The notes under the pieces were generated by a model that saw nothing but the letters and a program-made list of their open reading frames with translations, was not told the origin of the DNA and did no database searches. Source: Bacteroidales bacterium UBA1309 (GTDB taxonomy: Bacteria; Bacteroidota; Bacteroidia; Bacteroidales; Dysgonomonadaceae). From it: a stretch of DNA of 64,000 bases. This document shows, one piece after another, positions 1 through 9,912 of the stretch (positions within the stretch are counted from its first letter, which is position 1; each line of letters starts with the position of its first letter). The DNA lies in assembly GCA_002307185.1 (NCBI GenBank), contig DBTT01000051.1:124001-188000 (forward strand), in the 5' to 3' direction. The position numbers and the translations under genes are program-made.

Positions 1-899
1 GAGCGAAGAAACCCGTAACCTTCCTGCATAATTTCCAAAACACCCGAAGCGGTCAGGATGCCGTCAAAGTCAAAAGATTTTTCTTGTTGGGCTGGTGCTG
101 GCCGTTCCTGTTTTGGTTGTTGAGGAGCTGGTTGCTGTTTCACTTGAAACAGGTCGCGCGGCATGGAAGACGAATCTGTTGCTTGAACTGGCTCTGGGAC
201 AACGGTAGCAACAGGAGTACTTGGTTTTGTTTCAGCTTCGTCGTCGTCAAGTTTCAAACTTGCCAATAATGGAAGCGGTGGAACAGGCTCGGAGGTCTCC
301 GCAGATACTTTCTCCTTATTTCTGGGTTTGAAAACCAATTGTGTAGGCCTGGCCGGCAATGTTTTTTGAACGGGAGGTTCTGTTTGTTTTTGAGAAATCT
401 CCTCTTTTACTTCACTGACTTCAGGTTCTTCTTTTTGAACTTTCTGTGATCGATCGTTGCTGTCATTTTTCTTTTTCACAAATGTACGTTCATTGGTGGA
501 CTTTTTTACAGGGGCCACTGCCTGACTAGCAGTTGCATCATCCAATACAGCAGCTTCTTGTATGGCTTGAGTGACGAGATTCTTTTCAGGACTTTCTCGA
601 GTTTTTTCAGGATTTGCTTCCACTTTGTTGTTTTTGTTAGCATCATCTGGGCTAACATGGTTGTCTGATTTTATTTTGGGCTTATTTTTGGTGGGTTTTT
701 TATCTGAAACCGTATCTTCTTTGATGTAGCTTTCAGAATTTTTATTTTTTGATTCGATAATAGCTTGTTCGTCCAGTATCTTATAAATCAGTTCTTCTTT
801 TTTATATGCATCAGGACGTCTTATACCTAATTCTTTAGCTAAAGCCCGAAGTTCAGTGGTCACTTTTTCGTTTAGCTCTAAAATATTATAAACAGGCAT
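1..899 (-). CDS. rho: Transcription termination factor Rho, N-terminal part (cut by window edge)
   Basis: Reading the minus strand from the ATG at 899 gives an open frame to the window edge, about 299 codons. The first 45 residues (MPVYNILELNEK..., then ELRALAKELGIRRPDAYKKEELIYKILDEQ in two stretches) match the Rho_N SAP-like domain. Residues about 50-275 are a low-complexity stretch rich in K, E, P, Q and S, the insertion typical of Bacteroidota Rho. The last visible residues (GVLEIMQEGYGFLR) match the start of the cold-shock-like RNA-binding domain. The ATPase domain lies outside the window. Rho is the RNA-dependent hexameric helicase that ends transcription. In Bacteroides the disordered insertion is known to support condensate formation; whether it does so here is inference. 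Start choice is supported by homology to other Bacteroidota Rho N-termini. Confidence 0.93.
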   Translation of the reverse strand, partial: MPVYNILELNEKVTTELRALAKELGIRRPDAYKKEELIYKILDEQAIIESKNKNSESYIKEDTVSDKKPTKNKPKIKSDNHVSPDDANKNNKVEANPEKTRESPEKNLVTQAIQEAAVLDDATASQAVAPVKKSTNERTFVKKKNDSNDRSQKVQKEEPEVSEVKEEISQKQTEPPVQKTLPARPTQLVFKPRNKEKVSAETSEPVPPLPLLASLKLDDDEAETKPSTPVATVVPEPVQATDSSSMPRDLFQVKQQPAPQQPKQERPAPAQQEKSFDFDGILTASGVLEIMQEGYGFLR

Positions 900-1051
900 G
901 AATTATTTGATAGTTAAGTTAGTAAAATATATACAGATATGAGGTAAGAATATGAAATGGGCTATTCTTTGCTTATTAAATCATAAAAGAAATAAAAAAA
1001 AAAGGGATTCATTTGAATAAAGCAGTGAAGAGTTTCTCGCTTTATTTGTGA

Positions 1052-1083
1052 CAAAAGTATATCTTTTTTCTATTCAGACCAAA
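1052..1083 (-). promoter_or_regulatory. Bacteroidota-type promoter of rho
   Basis: On the minus strand TTTG (1080-1083) is followed after 20 bases by TACTTTTG (1052-1059), an exact match to the Bacteroidota -33/-7 consensus TTTG...TAnnTTTG. Transcription would start near 1045 and leave a leader of roughly 145 bases before rho. A hairpin with 8-bp arms (AATAAAGC at 1016-1023, GCTTTATT at 1039-1046) sits at the very start of that leader. Confidence 0.7.
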
Positions 1084-1190
1084 TTCTACAGAGCCTATTT
1101 GTAAAAAAAAATGCAAAAAGTGGATATTGAAATTGATAATAAGGTCACAGGGAAGCGTAATAGGCAATCATAAAGGCGGTCTGGTAATTT

Positions 1191-2525
1191 TTATTTACTT
1201 GTAATATCTTGGTTTACTGTTATTTTTACTATTCTTTTGGTGTTGTTATCAACTTTGAATCGATTGTCGGAACGATGGCCAATAATCCAGATAATTTTAT
1301 TTTTGGATGTCAAAATCCACGACGATTCTTTGTCGATTATGCTAAATTTGTTGTCGCTGAAGTAGTCGCTCAGTTTTTTTTTCCCATTCATGCCAAATGG
1401 TACGAACCAATCTCCTTTTTCCCATCGCCTAAGTATGAGCGGAAAAGAAATCTTGTCTCTATCAAGGCATAATGTGTGAGTGGCTTTGGGGACTACAAAA
1501 CTTTCCAAATTGCTAATGCGCTCGATTTTCAAATGGATAGGGAAGTTCAAGGATGATGTGCTTTCATCAATGATAAAAGACTCGTTGCTAGATTCAATAA
1601 TTTTGTCAATAACCAGATTATCACGGTTTTTTACCAAACGGTGAGTGGGTGAAAAGAATGTTTTTCCTGAAATACCTTTCAATGATTTATAAACTTGAGC
1701 TATTTGGCCGGAATTGAACCCATGTGGAGCAAGAATTTCAAAAATAAGGGCCTCGGGTTCAATACTTTTATTCAACTCTGAAATGGAAATATGGTTGTTC
1801 AGCATCACTCTTTCTTTCTCTTCTTGAATAAAATTTGCATATATGTGTTCAACCTGCGAAAGATGTTGCGACATTCGGTTGATCGTATCTTTTACGGAGG
1901 GATTGATTTGTTGCATCAAAGGTAAAATTTCTAATCGAATTTTGTTCCGCTGGTAGATTGTTTCTCCATTGCTGCTGTCGTCCACATATTTGAGGTCATT
2001 TTTTTCGGCATATTCGTTAATTTCTTTTTTAGTGAGACAAAGAAGAGGCCGGATGATGTTTTCACTTTTAGGGGAAATCCCTTTTAAACCTTTGATTCCC
2101 GTTCCTCGGATTAAATTTAGCAGGACTGTTTCTACCGAATCGTCCTGATGGTGGGCGATTGCCAGATGTGAGATGTTGAGTTCTTTAAGTAATTCCCCAA
2201 ACCATCCATAACGAAGTTCGCGGGCAGCCATCTCGATGGAAATCCTATTTTCGTCCGCATGGGTTTGGGTATTGAAATGTTTCACAAAAAGGGTGATGTT
2301 TTTTTCCTGGCAGAATTGCCTTACAAAAGCCTCGTCTCTTTGCGATTCTTCTCCTCTAAGATTGAAATTACAGTGTGCAGCAATACACTTATAGCCTAGT
2401 GAAATCAGAATATGGAGCAAAACGACCGAATCGCTTCCGCCACTCAACCCAACGACCACAGCCTCATTTGGCGTGATAAGTTGATGCTTGTCAATATATT
2501 GGGATATCTCTTCCAGTGTGTTCAT
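1191..2525 (-). CDS. tilS: tRNA(Ile)-lysidine synthase
   Basis: 444 residues. It ligates lysine to C34 of the tRNA-Ile CAU anticodon, using ATP, so that the tRNA reads AUA codons. The N-terminal PP-loop motif SGGSDS (residues 28-33) and the HCNFNLRGEES and AIAHHQDDSVETVLLNLIRG blocks identify the N-type ATP pyrophosphatase domain of TilS. The region after about residue 215 forms the helical middle domain, and the C-terminal 80 residues (LRRWEKGDWFVPFGMNG) match the TilS C-terminal domain. Length agrees with Bacteroidota homologues. The gene stands alone, divergent from a small exported protein gene, and its own promoter match places the transcript start within a few bases of the ATG, so the mRNA may be nearly leaderless. 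Confidence 0.95.
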   Translation of the reverse strand: MNTLEEISQYIDKHQLITPNEAVVVGLSGGSDSVVLLHILISLGYKCIAAHCNFNLRGEESQRDEAFVRQFCQEKNITLFVKHFNTQTHADENRISIEMAARELRYGWFGELLKELNISHLAIAHHQDDSVETVLLNLIRGTGIKGLKGISPKSENIIRPLLCLTKKEINEYAEKNDLKYVDDSSNGETIYQRNKIRLEILPLMQQINPSVKDTINRMSQHLSQVEHIYANFIQEEKERVMLNNHISISELNKSIEPEALIFEILAPHGFNSGQIAQVYKSLKGISGKTFFSPTHRLVKNRDNLVIDKIIESSNESFIIDESTSSLNFPIHLKIERISNLESFVVPKATHTLCLDRDKISFPLILRRWEKGDWFVPFGMNGKKKLSDYFSDNKFSIIDKESSWILTSKNKIIWIIGHRSDNRFKVDNNTKRIVKITVNQDITSK

Positions 2526-2533
2526 ATTGGAGA

Positions 2534-2562
2534 CAAAGTTAAGCGTTTATACCCAAAAACAA
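2534..2562 (-). promoter_or_regulatory. Promoter match upstream of tilS
   Basis: Minus strand: TTG (2560-2562), 18 bases, TAACTTTG (2534-2541). The -7 box ends only 8 bases before the ATG at 2525, implying a very short leader. Confidence 0.5.
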
Positions 2563-2730
2563 GTTTTCAAGTTCATAATATTCCACCTATTTGAATATAA
2601 GTCGTTTTTTGGGGAAATGTTATAAATATTTTTTTTATATAACAATTAACATTGCTAGTTTAACTTATTTATTAGTAATAAGTCGGTTGTAATATTTAGT
2701 TTTACAAATTGAAAAATAATAGTTCAATTT

Positions 2731-3258
2731 ATGAGCATTCGAACCCGAATTATGAGAATTTCCCCCTTGATTGTGATGTTTGTGGTCAGCGATACGATTT
2801 ATTCCCAGATGGTTCAATCTGAACTCAAGAAAGATTTATGGAGGACGATAGAACCCTATGGTGAAAAAAATGATATGCCAATGAACAGTGCATCCATGTC
2901 TTTGCTCAATCCAACAACTTTGACCCCTTCAACAGTTACTCATGATGTGATGTATTACTATTACAAGATCAAAACCAATGTTGTGTTGGAAGATTTCTAC
3001 GAACGATATCGGCGTTCCCATACTGTTGATCCTCATTTATATACATACAATGGTGACGAACCCTTGACTAAAATCAGGGCAGGTTATTTGGAGACGGTTT
3101 TTATGGGAGGCCATTTTCAACAGGTTTCTCCTCCTGCTAATAACGTCGGTTCTCCTGCAGGTTTCACTATCGACATTAGTGGAGGTGGGCGCAAACACGT
3201 TTCCGAGAAAACGAAAAAAATCCTCAAGGAGGTATATGACCGGGAAGTGGAGGAGTGA
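2731..3258 (+). CDS. Small exported protein of unknown function
   Basis: 175 residues, family not recognised. Either Met1 or Met8 (ATG at 2752) could start the protein; from Met8 the sequence MRISPLIVMFVVSDTIYSQ looks like a signal peptide. The mature part carries an EPYG/NDMPMN segment, a tyrosine-rich patch (DVMYYYYKI) and a basic C-terminus (GGGRKHVSEKTKKILKEVYDREVEE). Small Bacteroidota exported proteins of similar layout (proline- and tyrosine-rich middle, basic tail) occur near housekeeping genes, but no function follows from this. It is convergent with the HTCS gene at 3345 and divergent from tilS. It is a real gene by its codon pattern and signal peptide. Confidence 0.7.
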   Translation: MSIRTRIMRISPLIVMFVVSDTIYSQMVQSELKKDLWRTIEPYGEKNDMPMNSASMSLLNPTTLTPSTVTHDVMYYYYKIKTNVVLEDFYERYRRSHTVDPHLYTYNGDEPLTKIRAGYLETVFMGGHFQQVSPPANNVGSPAGFTIDISGGGRKHVSEKTKKILKEVYDREVEE

Positions 3259-3344
3259 TTCGTTTTAAAACTTTACTGTTGGCAAGCAACGTCGAGTTTT
3301 CCCCAGTTCCGTTTGTATCTTGAAATCATCCATATGGCTCGCTC

Positions 3345-6300
3345 TTAAGAGCCGGTTGTTTTCTGATATTCTGTCGGCGTTGTGCTGAACACAGCCTTAA
3401 AACAAGTTGCAAAATAACGGGGGTCTGTGAAGCCCACCGAATAGGCTACATCGGAGATATTTCGGGATTTGTCTTTCAGCATTTGGCAGGCATGTTTCAA
3501 CCGGATATTCCTGATGTACTCGTTGGGCGGCAATCCGGTCATAGTTTTTATCTTGCGATATAGAGACGATTTGGACATGTTCATATGTTTGGCAAATACA
3601 TCAATGTCAAAGCTTGTGTCGCTGAGGTGTTCCTCTATGACTTTTATTGTGTTGTTCAAAAATTGCTCGTCTTGCGACTGGTAGTCGAAGGTTGAGATAT
3701 TGATGTTCACATTCGATTTGAATTCAGCCTGCTTTGTTCGTCTGTTTGTCAGAAAGTTATTTAAGCGGGCGTGCACAACTTTTATGTCGAAAGGCTTTGA
3801 GATGTATCCATCTGCCCCCGCATTGTAGCATTCTACGCGGTCTTCCACCGTGTTTTTAGCCGTTATCAGCAACACCGGAATATGGCAGGTTTCGATATCC
3901 CCTTTTATTCTGCGGCAAAGCTCAAGCCCATCCATTTGCGGCATCATCACGTCGCTGATGACAATTTCTATATCATTGTTTTTGATAATATCCAATGCCA
4001 ATACTCCATTTGTGGCTGTAAGCACATGATATTGCCTTTGCATGATGCTCTTCATGGTGTAGAGAATGTCTTCGTTGTCTTCAACAATCAGGAGGTTGAT
4101 TTTATCCTCGACAGGTGCTAGTAGTTCCTCTTCTGTAATTTTGATGTTCTCCTGATTCATGATCTCATTTGTAATCTCTGTTTTTACGATCGTTTTTTCC
4201 AGCTCGCTTTTGTTGTAGGCCGAGATGCTTAGAGGAATGATGACTTGGAAACGGGTACCGGCGTTTACTTCGCTTTCAACCGATATTTTACCATGATGGA
4301 GTTCTACCAAGTCGCGCGTTAGTGAAAGCCCGATTCCGTTTGTTTGTCCGGCTTCAATGTTTTTGTTGTTGTAGAACCTCACAAAGATGTTTTCCAATTC
4401 TTCTTTATCAATCCCCATTCCGGTGTCGCTGATATTGATGGATGCGTAATTTTCTTCTGCTTCCACGAAAGTATTCACGGAGACTGATATTTCGTTGTTC
4501 TCTTGTGTATATTTCACGGCATTCGACAACAGGTTGAAGACAATCTTGTCCACCTTGTCGGCATCAAAAAAACCGTTTATGTGTGCCGGGGCGGCGTTGA
4601 ATTTGAAATGTATTTTTTTGTTGTTTATGATTGGCAAGAAATGGTTTTGGCAAATATCGTTGATGAATGCAGCAAGATCGCCTTTGCTTACATTGAGCCG
4701 CATGTTTCCACTTTCCATTTTCCTAAAGTCGAGAACCTGCTGCAAAAGTCTCCTTAAACGGTCGATATTGGTGCGTACAATTTCAAATTGAGGGATTTTC
4801 TTCTTCAAAAGATCTTCCGTGTCATCTATCAAACAGCCAATTATGGTCAAAGGAGTAAGCAGATCGTGCGAAATATTGGTGAAATATCTCAACTTGGTTT
4901 GAGTCAGCTCTTCCGATTTTTCCTTGTCAATTTGAGCTATCCTTAATTGGTGCTGCAGATGAATTCTTTTCCTTACAAAAGCAAACACGGTGTATAGTAT
5001 GGCCGATATTACTGTAAAGTAGAATAAATAGGCCCACCATGTTTCGTAGAATGCGGGTTTTTTGTAGATAACAAACGTTGTTGTTGCTGAACTCCAGATG
5101 CGGTTTTTATCGGTTGCTTTCACCTGAAAAACATGCTTCCCCTTTGAAAGCTGGTTGTATGTGGCGAATTGTCGTGTCGTGTATATCCAATTGTCATCCA
5201 TGCCCTCCATCTTGTAGGCATAAACGATTTTTCCAGGATAAGAATAGTCGAGCGTTGAAAAGTCAATTTCTATGTTTTTGTCACCCGGATGAAGATCAAG
5301 AGACTGGGAAACAGTTTTAAACCGGTTGTCATTCTGCAAATTCAGCAAGGATTGCCCTTGTATCTTGATATCTGTGATCAACGTCTTGATGGCATTGTTT
5401 TGTGATTTTTTGAATGTGGGGGCTGAAAATTTACATATCCCGTGGTTTCCACCAAAGTAAACATTGTTTGTTCCCGAATCAACAAAATATGAGCCACTTA
5501 AAAATGAATTGACAACCAAACCGTCATCACTCGAATAATCACGCGATGCCCCTGTGAATTGATTGTAAGCAACTACCCGTTTGTTAGTTGAAATCCACAA
5601 GTTGTTTCTATTGTCGCATACCATGTCCAAAATTGCTTCCCCGTTTAGATTGCATCTGCTCGTGTAATCTTGGAAGGTTTTAGATTTTCCCTCAAACAAG
5701 ATAACCGTTCCGTCTTTTGCCCCGAGCCATACATTTCCGGCAAAGTCGCAGCAGATAGAAACGATATTGTCCCTCAATAAGGAATGGAGTTTTTTGTTGA
5801 AATTGAGGATTTTGTATTTATGCAGGTCAACATGAATGTTTGTCTCTACCAGATAAGCCCCTCTATTTCCGGTGCTTATCCATATATTTCCATCCTTGTC
5901 TTCTACGATATTGGTAATATCTGTGATATTATCTGTAAAAAGTTGGACTTTCCCTGTGTTGAATGGTTGCACAAAAAGGCATCTATCAGTGGCTATCCAT
6001 ATATTGTTTTTTTGATCTTCAAATATTTTCCTGATTTGCGCCGAGTACTGTTTTGAGAAGACTGCATTTAGGTCTATTTTATGCTCGAGCTTCCTGCTGT
6101 TTTTATTAAACACATAGACTACCGCATTGTCCATCGCACCCACCCAGACTTTGTTATTTGCAAACTGCTGGATGCTTGTTACATTAGACAGATCCCCGAT
6201 AGATTTCAATTCGGGAATCTGCAGGTATGTCGTTACCTTGTTTTTGGATAAGTCGTAAAAGCAAAGCCCGGTGCGGTTTTGATTCAACCAAAATACATTG

Positions 6301-7409
6301 TTGTCATCTTTAAATATGGCAGTTATGTTGGGTATAACGTGGAGGCTTTTTTTGAAATCAGCTAAGTCTAAGTTCATGACATCGGATTTGTCCATGTTGA
6401 TAGAGAAGGCTCCTTCGCTGAATGCCGCAACCCACAAATTTCCTTTTCTATCCTTGAACAGCTCGCTGAAAATATTGTTTGATCCTGTAAATAAAGAGGA
6501 TACATTGATTTGCTGGGGTGACTTTCCTTGATGATTTTTGAGTGTATAAATTCCAGAAAGCGACATCACCCATATGTATTGGGAAGAGTTATCTTGGGTA
6601 ATGCTGAAAAAGGTATTTTCTTCCTCTTGTTTACCATATTTATAAATGGGGCATTTCATGTACATCATTGTTTGGTTGTTGTTAGGGTAAAACTTGTACA
6701 CTCCATCTCCCCAGGTACACAACCAGTATTGATTATTATTATCTTGAAAAAGCCTGAAAGGGTTGTTCTTGGTCCCTAGGGGAGGAAACCTGGTCACATC
6801 CCCATTCCGTTCGTAACGATACATGCCGTTAGACCAAAGCAAGATCCATACATCTCCATAATGGTCTTCGAATATTTGATTCACGCTTGAGAAGGGTATT
6901 TTGTCACCCGAGATTCTTTCGTGTTTTTTATTTTTCGGGTTGTATCTATATATGGCATTATCGGCTGAAATCCAGACATATCCGTCGCTTGAACACAAAA
7001 TTGCCCGGATATTCATTTTGTTGAAAAACGAGTTGTTGACATGTGAAATTTGAAATGTCTGCCTGTCCAAAATACATAATCCTGATCTTGTACCAATCCA
7101 GATTCTATTTTCCTTGTCTTCTCCCAAGCAGGTGATTTCATTGTTGGGTAAAAGGTCGGGATTATTGAAGTCCGAGCGCAAAACAATTACCCTATAGCCA
7201 TCGTATCTGCACAACCCGTCCAGTGTCCCGAACCAGAGGTATCCGTCGTTGTCCTGCAAAATACGTTGCACGGAATTTGAAGGAAACTGGTTTATCACAG
7301 GAATTGGCGTTAACGAAAATCTATTGGCCGATACTAAGGATGGACATAGAAACAAAAAAAGCAGAAGGAAGAACTTTATATCTTTTTCCATCTTACAGAA
7401 AGTGAGCAT
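3345..7409 (-). CDS. Hybrid two-component system sensor-regulator (HTCS) of the PUL
   Basis: 1354 residues with the full HTCS architecture: signal peptide (Met7 at 7391 is an equally good start, giving MEKDIKFFLLLFLFLCPSLV), about 14 Reg_prop beta-propeller repeats (NxxWFGT-like, e.g. DGYLWFGTLDGLCRYDG) up to about residue 740, a Y_Y_Y domain (about 745-805), one membrane segment (about 818-838), a histidine kinase with His848 in YFTNISHDLLTPLTII, an HATPase domain (NLLSNAVKYT, DTGMGI, NGIGLSLTRDL), a receiver with phospho-acceptor Asp1153 (VISDVMMPQMDG) and a C-terminal AraC helix-turn-helix. The H-box is HD rather than the more usual HEFRTP. Such proteins bind an oligosaccharide in the periplasm and activate the adjacent PUL. 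It is transcribed away from the GH105 gene, with a 240-base region between them that should hold its binding site. Confidence 0.95.
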   Translation of the reverse strand: MLTFCKMEKDIKFFLLLFLFLCPSLVSANRFSLTPIPVINQFPSNSVQRILQDNDGYLWFGTLDGLCRYDGYRVIVLRSDFNNPDLLPNNEITCLGEDKENRIWIGTRSGLCILDRQTFQISHVNNSFFNKMNIRAILCSSDGYVWISADNAIYRYNPKNKKHERISGDKIPFSSVNQIFEDHYGDVWILLWSNGMYRYERNGDVTRFPPLGTKNNPFRLFQDNNNQYWLCTWGDGVYKFYPNNNQTMMYMKCPIYKYGKQEEENTFFSITQDNSSQYIWVMSLSGIYTLKNHQGKSPQQINVSSLFTGSNNIFSELFKDRKGNLWVAAFSEGAFSINMDKSDVMNLDLADFKKSLHVIPNITAIFKDDNNVFWLNQNRTGLCFYDLSKNKVTTYLQIPELKSIGDLSNVTSIQQFANNKVWVGAMDNAVVYVFNKNSRKLEHKIDLNAVFSKQYSAQIRKIFEDQKNNIWIATDRCLFVQPFNTGKVQLFTDNITDITNIVEDKDGNIWISTGNRGAYLVETNIHVDLHKYKILNFNKKLHSLLRDNIVSICCDFAGNVWLGAKDGTVILFEGKSKTFQDYTSRCNLNGEAILDMVCDNRNNLWISTNKRVVAYNQFTGASRDYSSDDGLVVNSFLSGSYFVDSGTNNVYFGGNHGICKFSAPTFKKSQNNAIKTLITDIKIQGQSLLNLQNDNRFKTVSQSLDLHPGDKNIEIDFSTLDYSYPGKIVYAYKMEGMDDNWIYTTRQFATYNQLSKGKHVFQVKATDKNRIWSSATTTFVIYKKPAFYETWWAYLFYFTVISAILYTVFAFVRKRIHLQHQLRIAQIDKEKSEELTQTKLRYFTNISHDLLTPLTIIGCLIDDTEDLLKKKIPQFEIVRTNIDRLRRLLQQVLDFRKMESGNMRLNVSKGDLAAFINDICQNHFLPIINNKKIHFKFNAAPAHINGFFDADKVDKIVFNLLSNAVKYTQENNEISVSVNTFVEAEENYASINISDTGMGIDKEELENIFVRFYNNKNIEAGQTNGIGLSLTRDLVELHHGKISVESEVNAGTRFQVIIPLSISAYNKSELEKTIVKTEITNEIMNQENIKITEEELLAPVEDKINLLIVEDNEDILYTMKSIMQRQYHVLTATNGVLALDIIKNNDIEIVISDVMMPQMDGLELCRRIKGDIETCHIPVLLITAKNTVEDRVECYNAGADGYISKPFDIKVVHARLNNFLTNRRTKQAEFKSNVNINISTFDYQSQDEQFLNNTIKVIEEHLSDTSFDIDVFAKHMNMSKSSLYRKIKTMTGLPPNEYIRNIRLKHACQMLKDKSRNISDVAYSVGFTDPRYFATCFKAVFSTTPTEYQKTTGS

Positions 7410-7649
7410 CGTGTTGGTTGGTTTGAATAATGCGGCTAAATTAAAAATAAATTACGATTAAATTTGTATTGATTTTCATATTTCTAATTGGTAAAATATT
7501 TATAGTTCTGAATATTAAATACTTAATCTCTTATTGAAATATTTACTTGGCTGTATATTACACAATACTGAATAAAAATTCAACATTTACTTTTGTTAAA
7601 TTTTTGATCTTTGTTCATATTATTAATTTAATGAAAACTGTTCTGTATT

Positions 7650-8795
7650 ATGAATAGAATCTGCGCTTTGTTTTTCTTTTTTACGATAGCCTTTGTTTCC
7701 TGTAAAACGGTTAATACTCCAATTCCAAAAGCTTCATCTTTGCCAACAAGCAAGGATGTATTATATTCCATTAAGCTTGCCAATGATTATTGGCAAGTCC
7801 ACAACAGCTACAAAGTTAATGCTTTTTGGCATCATGCAGCTTATCATACAGGGAATATGGCTGCATTTGAAGTGACTAAGGACGAAAAATACAAACGTTA
7901 TTCGCTTGACTGGGCGCAGTATAATGGATGGAAAGGGGCAAAGTCTGACAAAAAGGCCGAATGGAAATACTCTTATGGAGAAACGGATGACTATGTGCTT
8001 TTTGGCGACTGGCAGATTTGTTTTCAGGTATATGCGGATTTGTATAAGCTGGATGGTGATCCCAAAAGAATCGAACGCGCGAGAGAAGTCTTGGAATACG
8101 AGATGTCCACCCCAAATAACGACTATCTGTGGTGGGCAGACGGTTTATATATGGTGATGCCAGCCATGACCAAACTCTATAAAATAACCAACAATAAACT
8201 TTACCTTGATAAATTGCACGAATATTTCATTTTTGCACGCAACCTGATGTATGATTCCGAGGCAGGCCTGTTTTATAGGGATGCAAAATATATATATCCC
8301 AAACACAAAACCAAGAACGGGCATAAAGACTTTTGGGCGCGCGGAAACGGTTGGGTCTTTGCAGCCTTGGCTAAGGTATTGCAAGATTTGCCGGAGAATG
8401 AAAAATATAGGCAAGAGTATGTTGATATTTTCAAAGAGATGGCTCAAGCTATAAAAGCTTGCCAACAACCCGCAGGTTTTTGGGCACGAAGTATGGTTGA
8501 CCTCAATCAAGCTCCTGGCTATGAAACTAGTGGAACTGCATTTTTGACGTTTGGCCTTCTTTGGGGAATCAACAATGGTTACCTGGATCAGAATGAATAT
8601 CTGCCGGTGGTCGAAAAAAGCTGGAATTATCTTTCTGAAAAAGCTCTCCAACCCAATGGGCTTGTAGGCTACGTGCAACCGATAGGTGAGAGAGCCGACC
8701 AGCATAAGGACGTGGGGCCAACCACTACTGCGGATTTTGGAGTGGGTGCATTTTTGCTCTCTGCAACGGAAATGTATAAGTATCTATCGAGATAA
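7650..8795 (+). CDS. GH105/GH88-type unsaturated glucuronyl hydrolase, lipoprotein
   Basis: 381 residues. The signal peptide ends in a lipobox (FFFFTIAFVSCK), so the enzyme is probably a surface or periplasmic lipoprotein. The (alpha/alpha)6 fold of the GH88/GH105 clan is shown by NDYLWWADGLYMVMPAM (about 157-173), FWARGNGWVFAAL (about 226-238), GFWARSMVDL and ETSGTAFLTFGLLWG. These enzymes hydrate the double bond of terminal 4,5-unsaturated uronic acids and so act after a polysaccharide lyase or on capped side chains. The gene is the first plus-strand gene after the divergent HTCS and is separated from susC by about 1.1 kb of apparently decayed sequence. Its partner is likely the BNR_4 propeller of the same locus, which may generate an unsaturated glucuronate. 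Exact family (GH105 rather than GH88) is by overall likeness. Confidence 0.9.
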   Translation: MNRICALFFFFTIAFVSCKTVNTPIPKASSLPTSKDVLYSIKLANDYWQVHNSYKVNAFWHHAAYHTGNMAAFEVTKDEKYKRYSLDWAQYNGWKGAKSDKKAEWKYSYGETDDYVLFGDWQICFQVYADLYKLDGDPKRIERAREVLEYEMSTPNNDYLWWADGLYMVMPAMTKLYKITNNKLYLDKLHEYFIFARNLMYDSEAGLFYRDAKYIYPKHKTKNGHKDFWARGNGWVFAALAKVLQDLPENEKYRQEYVDIFKEMAQAIKACQQPAGFWARSMVDLNQAPGYETSGTAFLTFGLLWGINNGYLDQNEYLPVVEKSWNYLSEKALQPNGLVGYVQPIGERADQHKDVGPTTTADFGVGAFLLSATEMYKYLSR

Positions 8796-9912
8796 TCACA
8801 TGCTCAAATAATAAACAAACGGACAATCGTTAGCCGGATCGATTCGATTCGCTATTCCCTCATTTGGCCCAAAGAAAAGGCTAAACGTGGATCGTGATAG
8901 GGAATATTGCTCAAGTGATGGAAGGTATTGCGCAATGACGAAACGCCGGAAGAAATCCAACACCAGAAATTGTGCGCATTGGTATTGAAAAGCAATGCCG
9001 GTATAGGAGGAAATGCTTCATATGTTGAGCGGAGGGAAAGTAAGGCCCCATGATGTTCGCCTGTAGCAAACGCAGAAAGACTTGGGCAACAATGGGAGCA
9101 TGTAAACAACTTGTTTGGTGTTTCTGCTATAGGCTTCTCGGCCGATGAATCACTCTTTTTTGACTTTCCCTGCGCAAGGTTGGACACCGTAAGAAGCATG
9201 GAGTGGTCAATCTTACCCAAAAGATGATACCGAAAATCTTAATTACTTGACCTGTTTGGAAATTTGAAAAGTAAGCAAAAGGTGGGGCTGCTATTTGTTG
9301 GTTGATAGCTTATTGACGGCAATGATATAGATGGAGGTTGGATGTCTGTTGTTTCAATCTTGCCAAAGATAGTTTGTCCCGAATTCAATTGCTGTTGTAG
9401 GAAACGATTATCCGCAGAATGTTGATCTTGATAAACTGGTGGAAGTTTATTATGATAACGATACCAGAAATACGATAAGATGAGTTTCCTTGAATTTTAT
9501 CCAGAACTTTTTAGATAAGGAATCTTGGTTGTAGATGTCAAAATACTACCGGAAGAAATCGGGTTGCTTGTCCGACATATCGGTTAAAAGAACCTCTCAG
9601 GGCTTCAGGTAATATTATCAACTCCTTTATAAGTTAAATAAAACCTCTGAATTTCATTAATTTTTGGTATGTTTTAACATTTTTGTTTGTTGTTAAACTC
9701 ATGGGGCTTTGTTTTTGAATAGTTCTAAAACTTGATTTGAAAAGAGTTAGCATAAGATAACCCAGGAAGAACGTTTGATATTCATTCAATGTTGTTTAAA
9801 AGAAATTCACGGCCAGTTATTTAAGAATTCGTTTTAATCGCCTTTATTTTTTGTTTATACTTTTACCCCATCGATATATAAATTTTTTGAATACCAACTT
9901 AATATAAATTCT
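8796..9912 (+). other. 1.1 kb gap with apparent gene relics, no intact gene
   Basis: No intact gene is credible here. In one plus-strand frame two protein-like stretches, 8919-9050 and 9054-9224, are separated by a single TGA (9051-9053) and translate to natural-looking sequence (for example LRNDETPEEIQHQKLCALVL and WEHVNNLFGVSAIGFSADES). Another short piece near 9395-9480 reads VVGNDYPQNVDLDKLVEVYY before a stop. The minus-strand open frame 8852-9220 (122 codons) has no recognisable features and looks like the shadow of the plus-strand relic. The last 250 bases are AT-rich and should carry the susC promoter, though no clean TTTG/TAnnTTTG pair is seen. Confidence 0.4.

Noticed and set aside
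84..269. 61-codon plus-strand frame at the left edge
   Set aside because: Antisense to the low-complexity insertion of rho; W-rich composition is typical of such shadows.
8852..9220. 122-codon minus-strand frame in the gap before susC
   Set aside because: No start context, no recognisable motif; the plus strand in the same place reads as a decayed gene, so this is likely its shadow.
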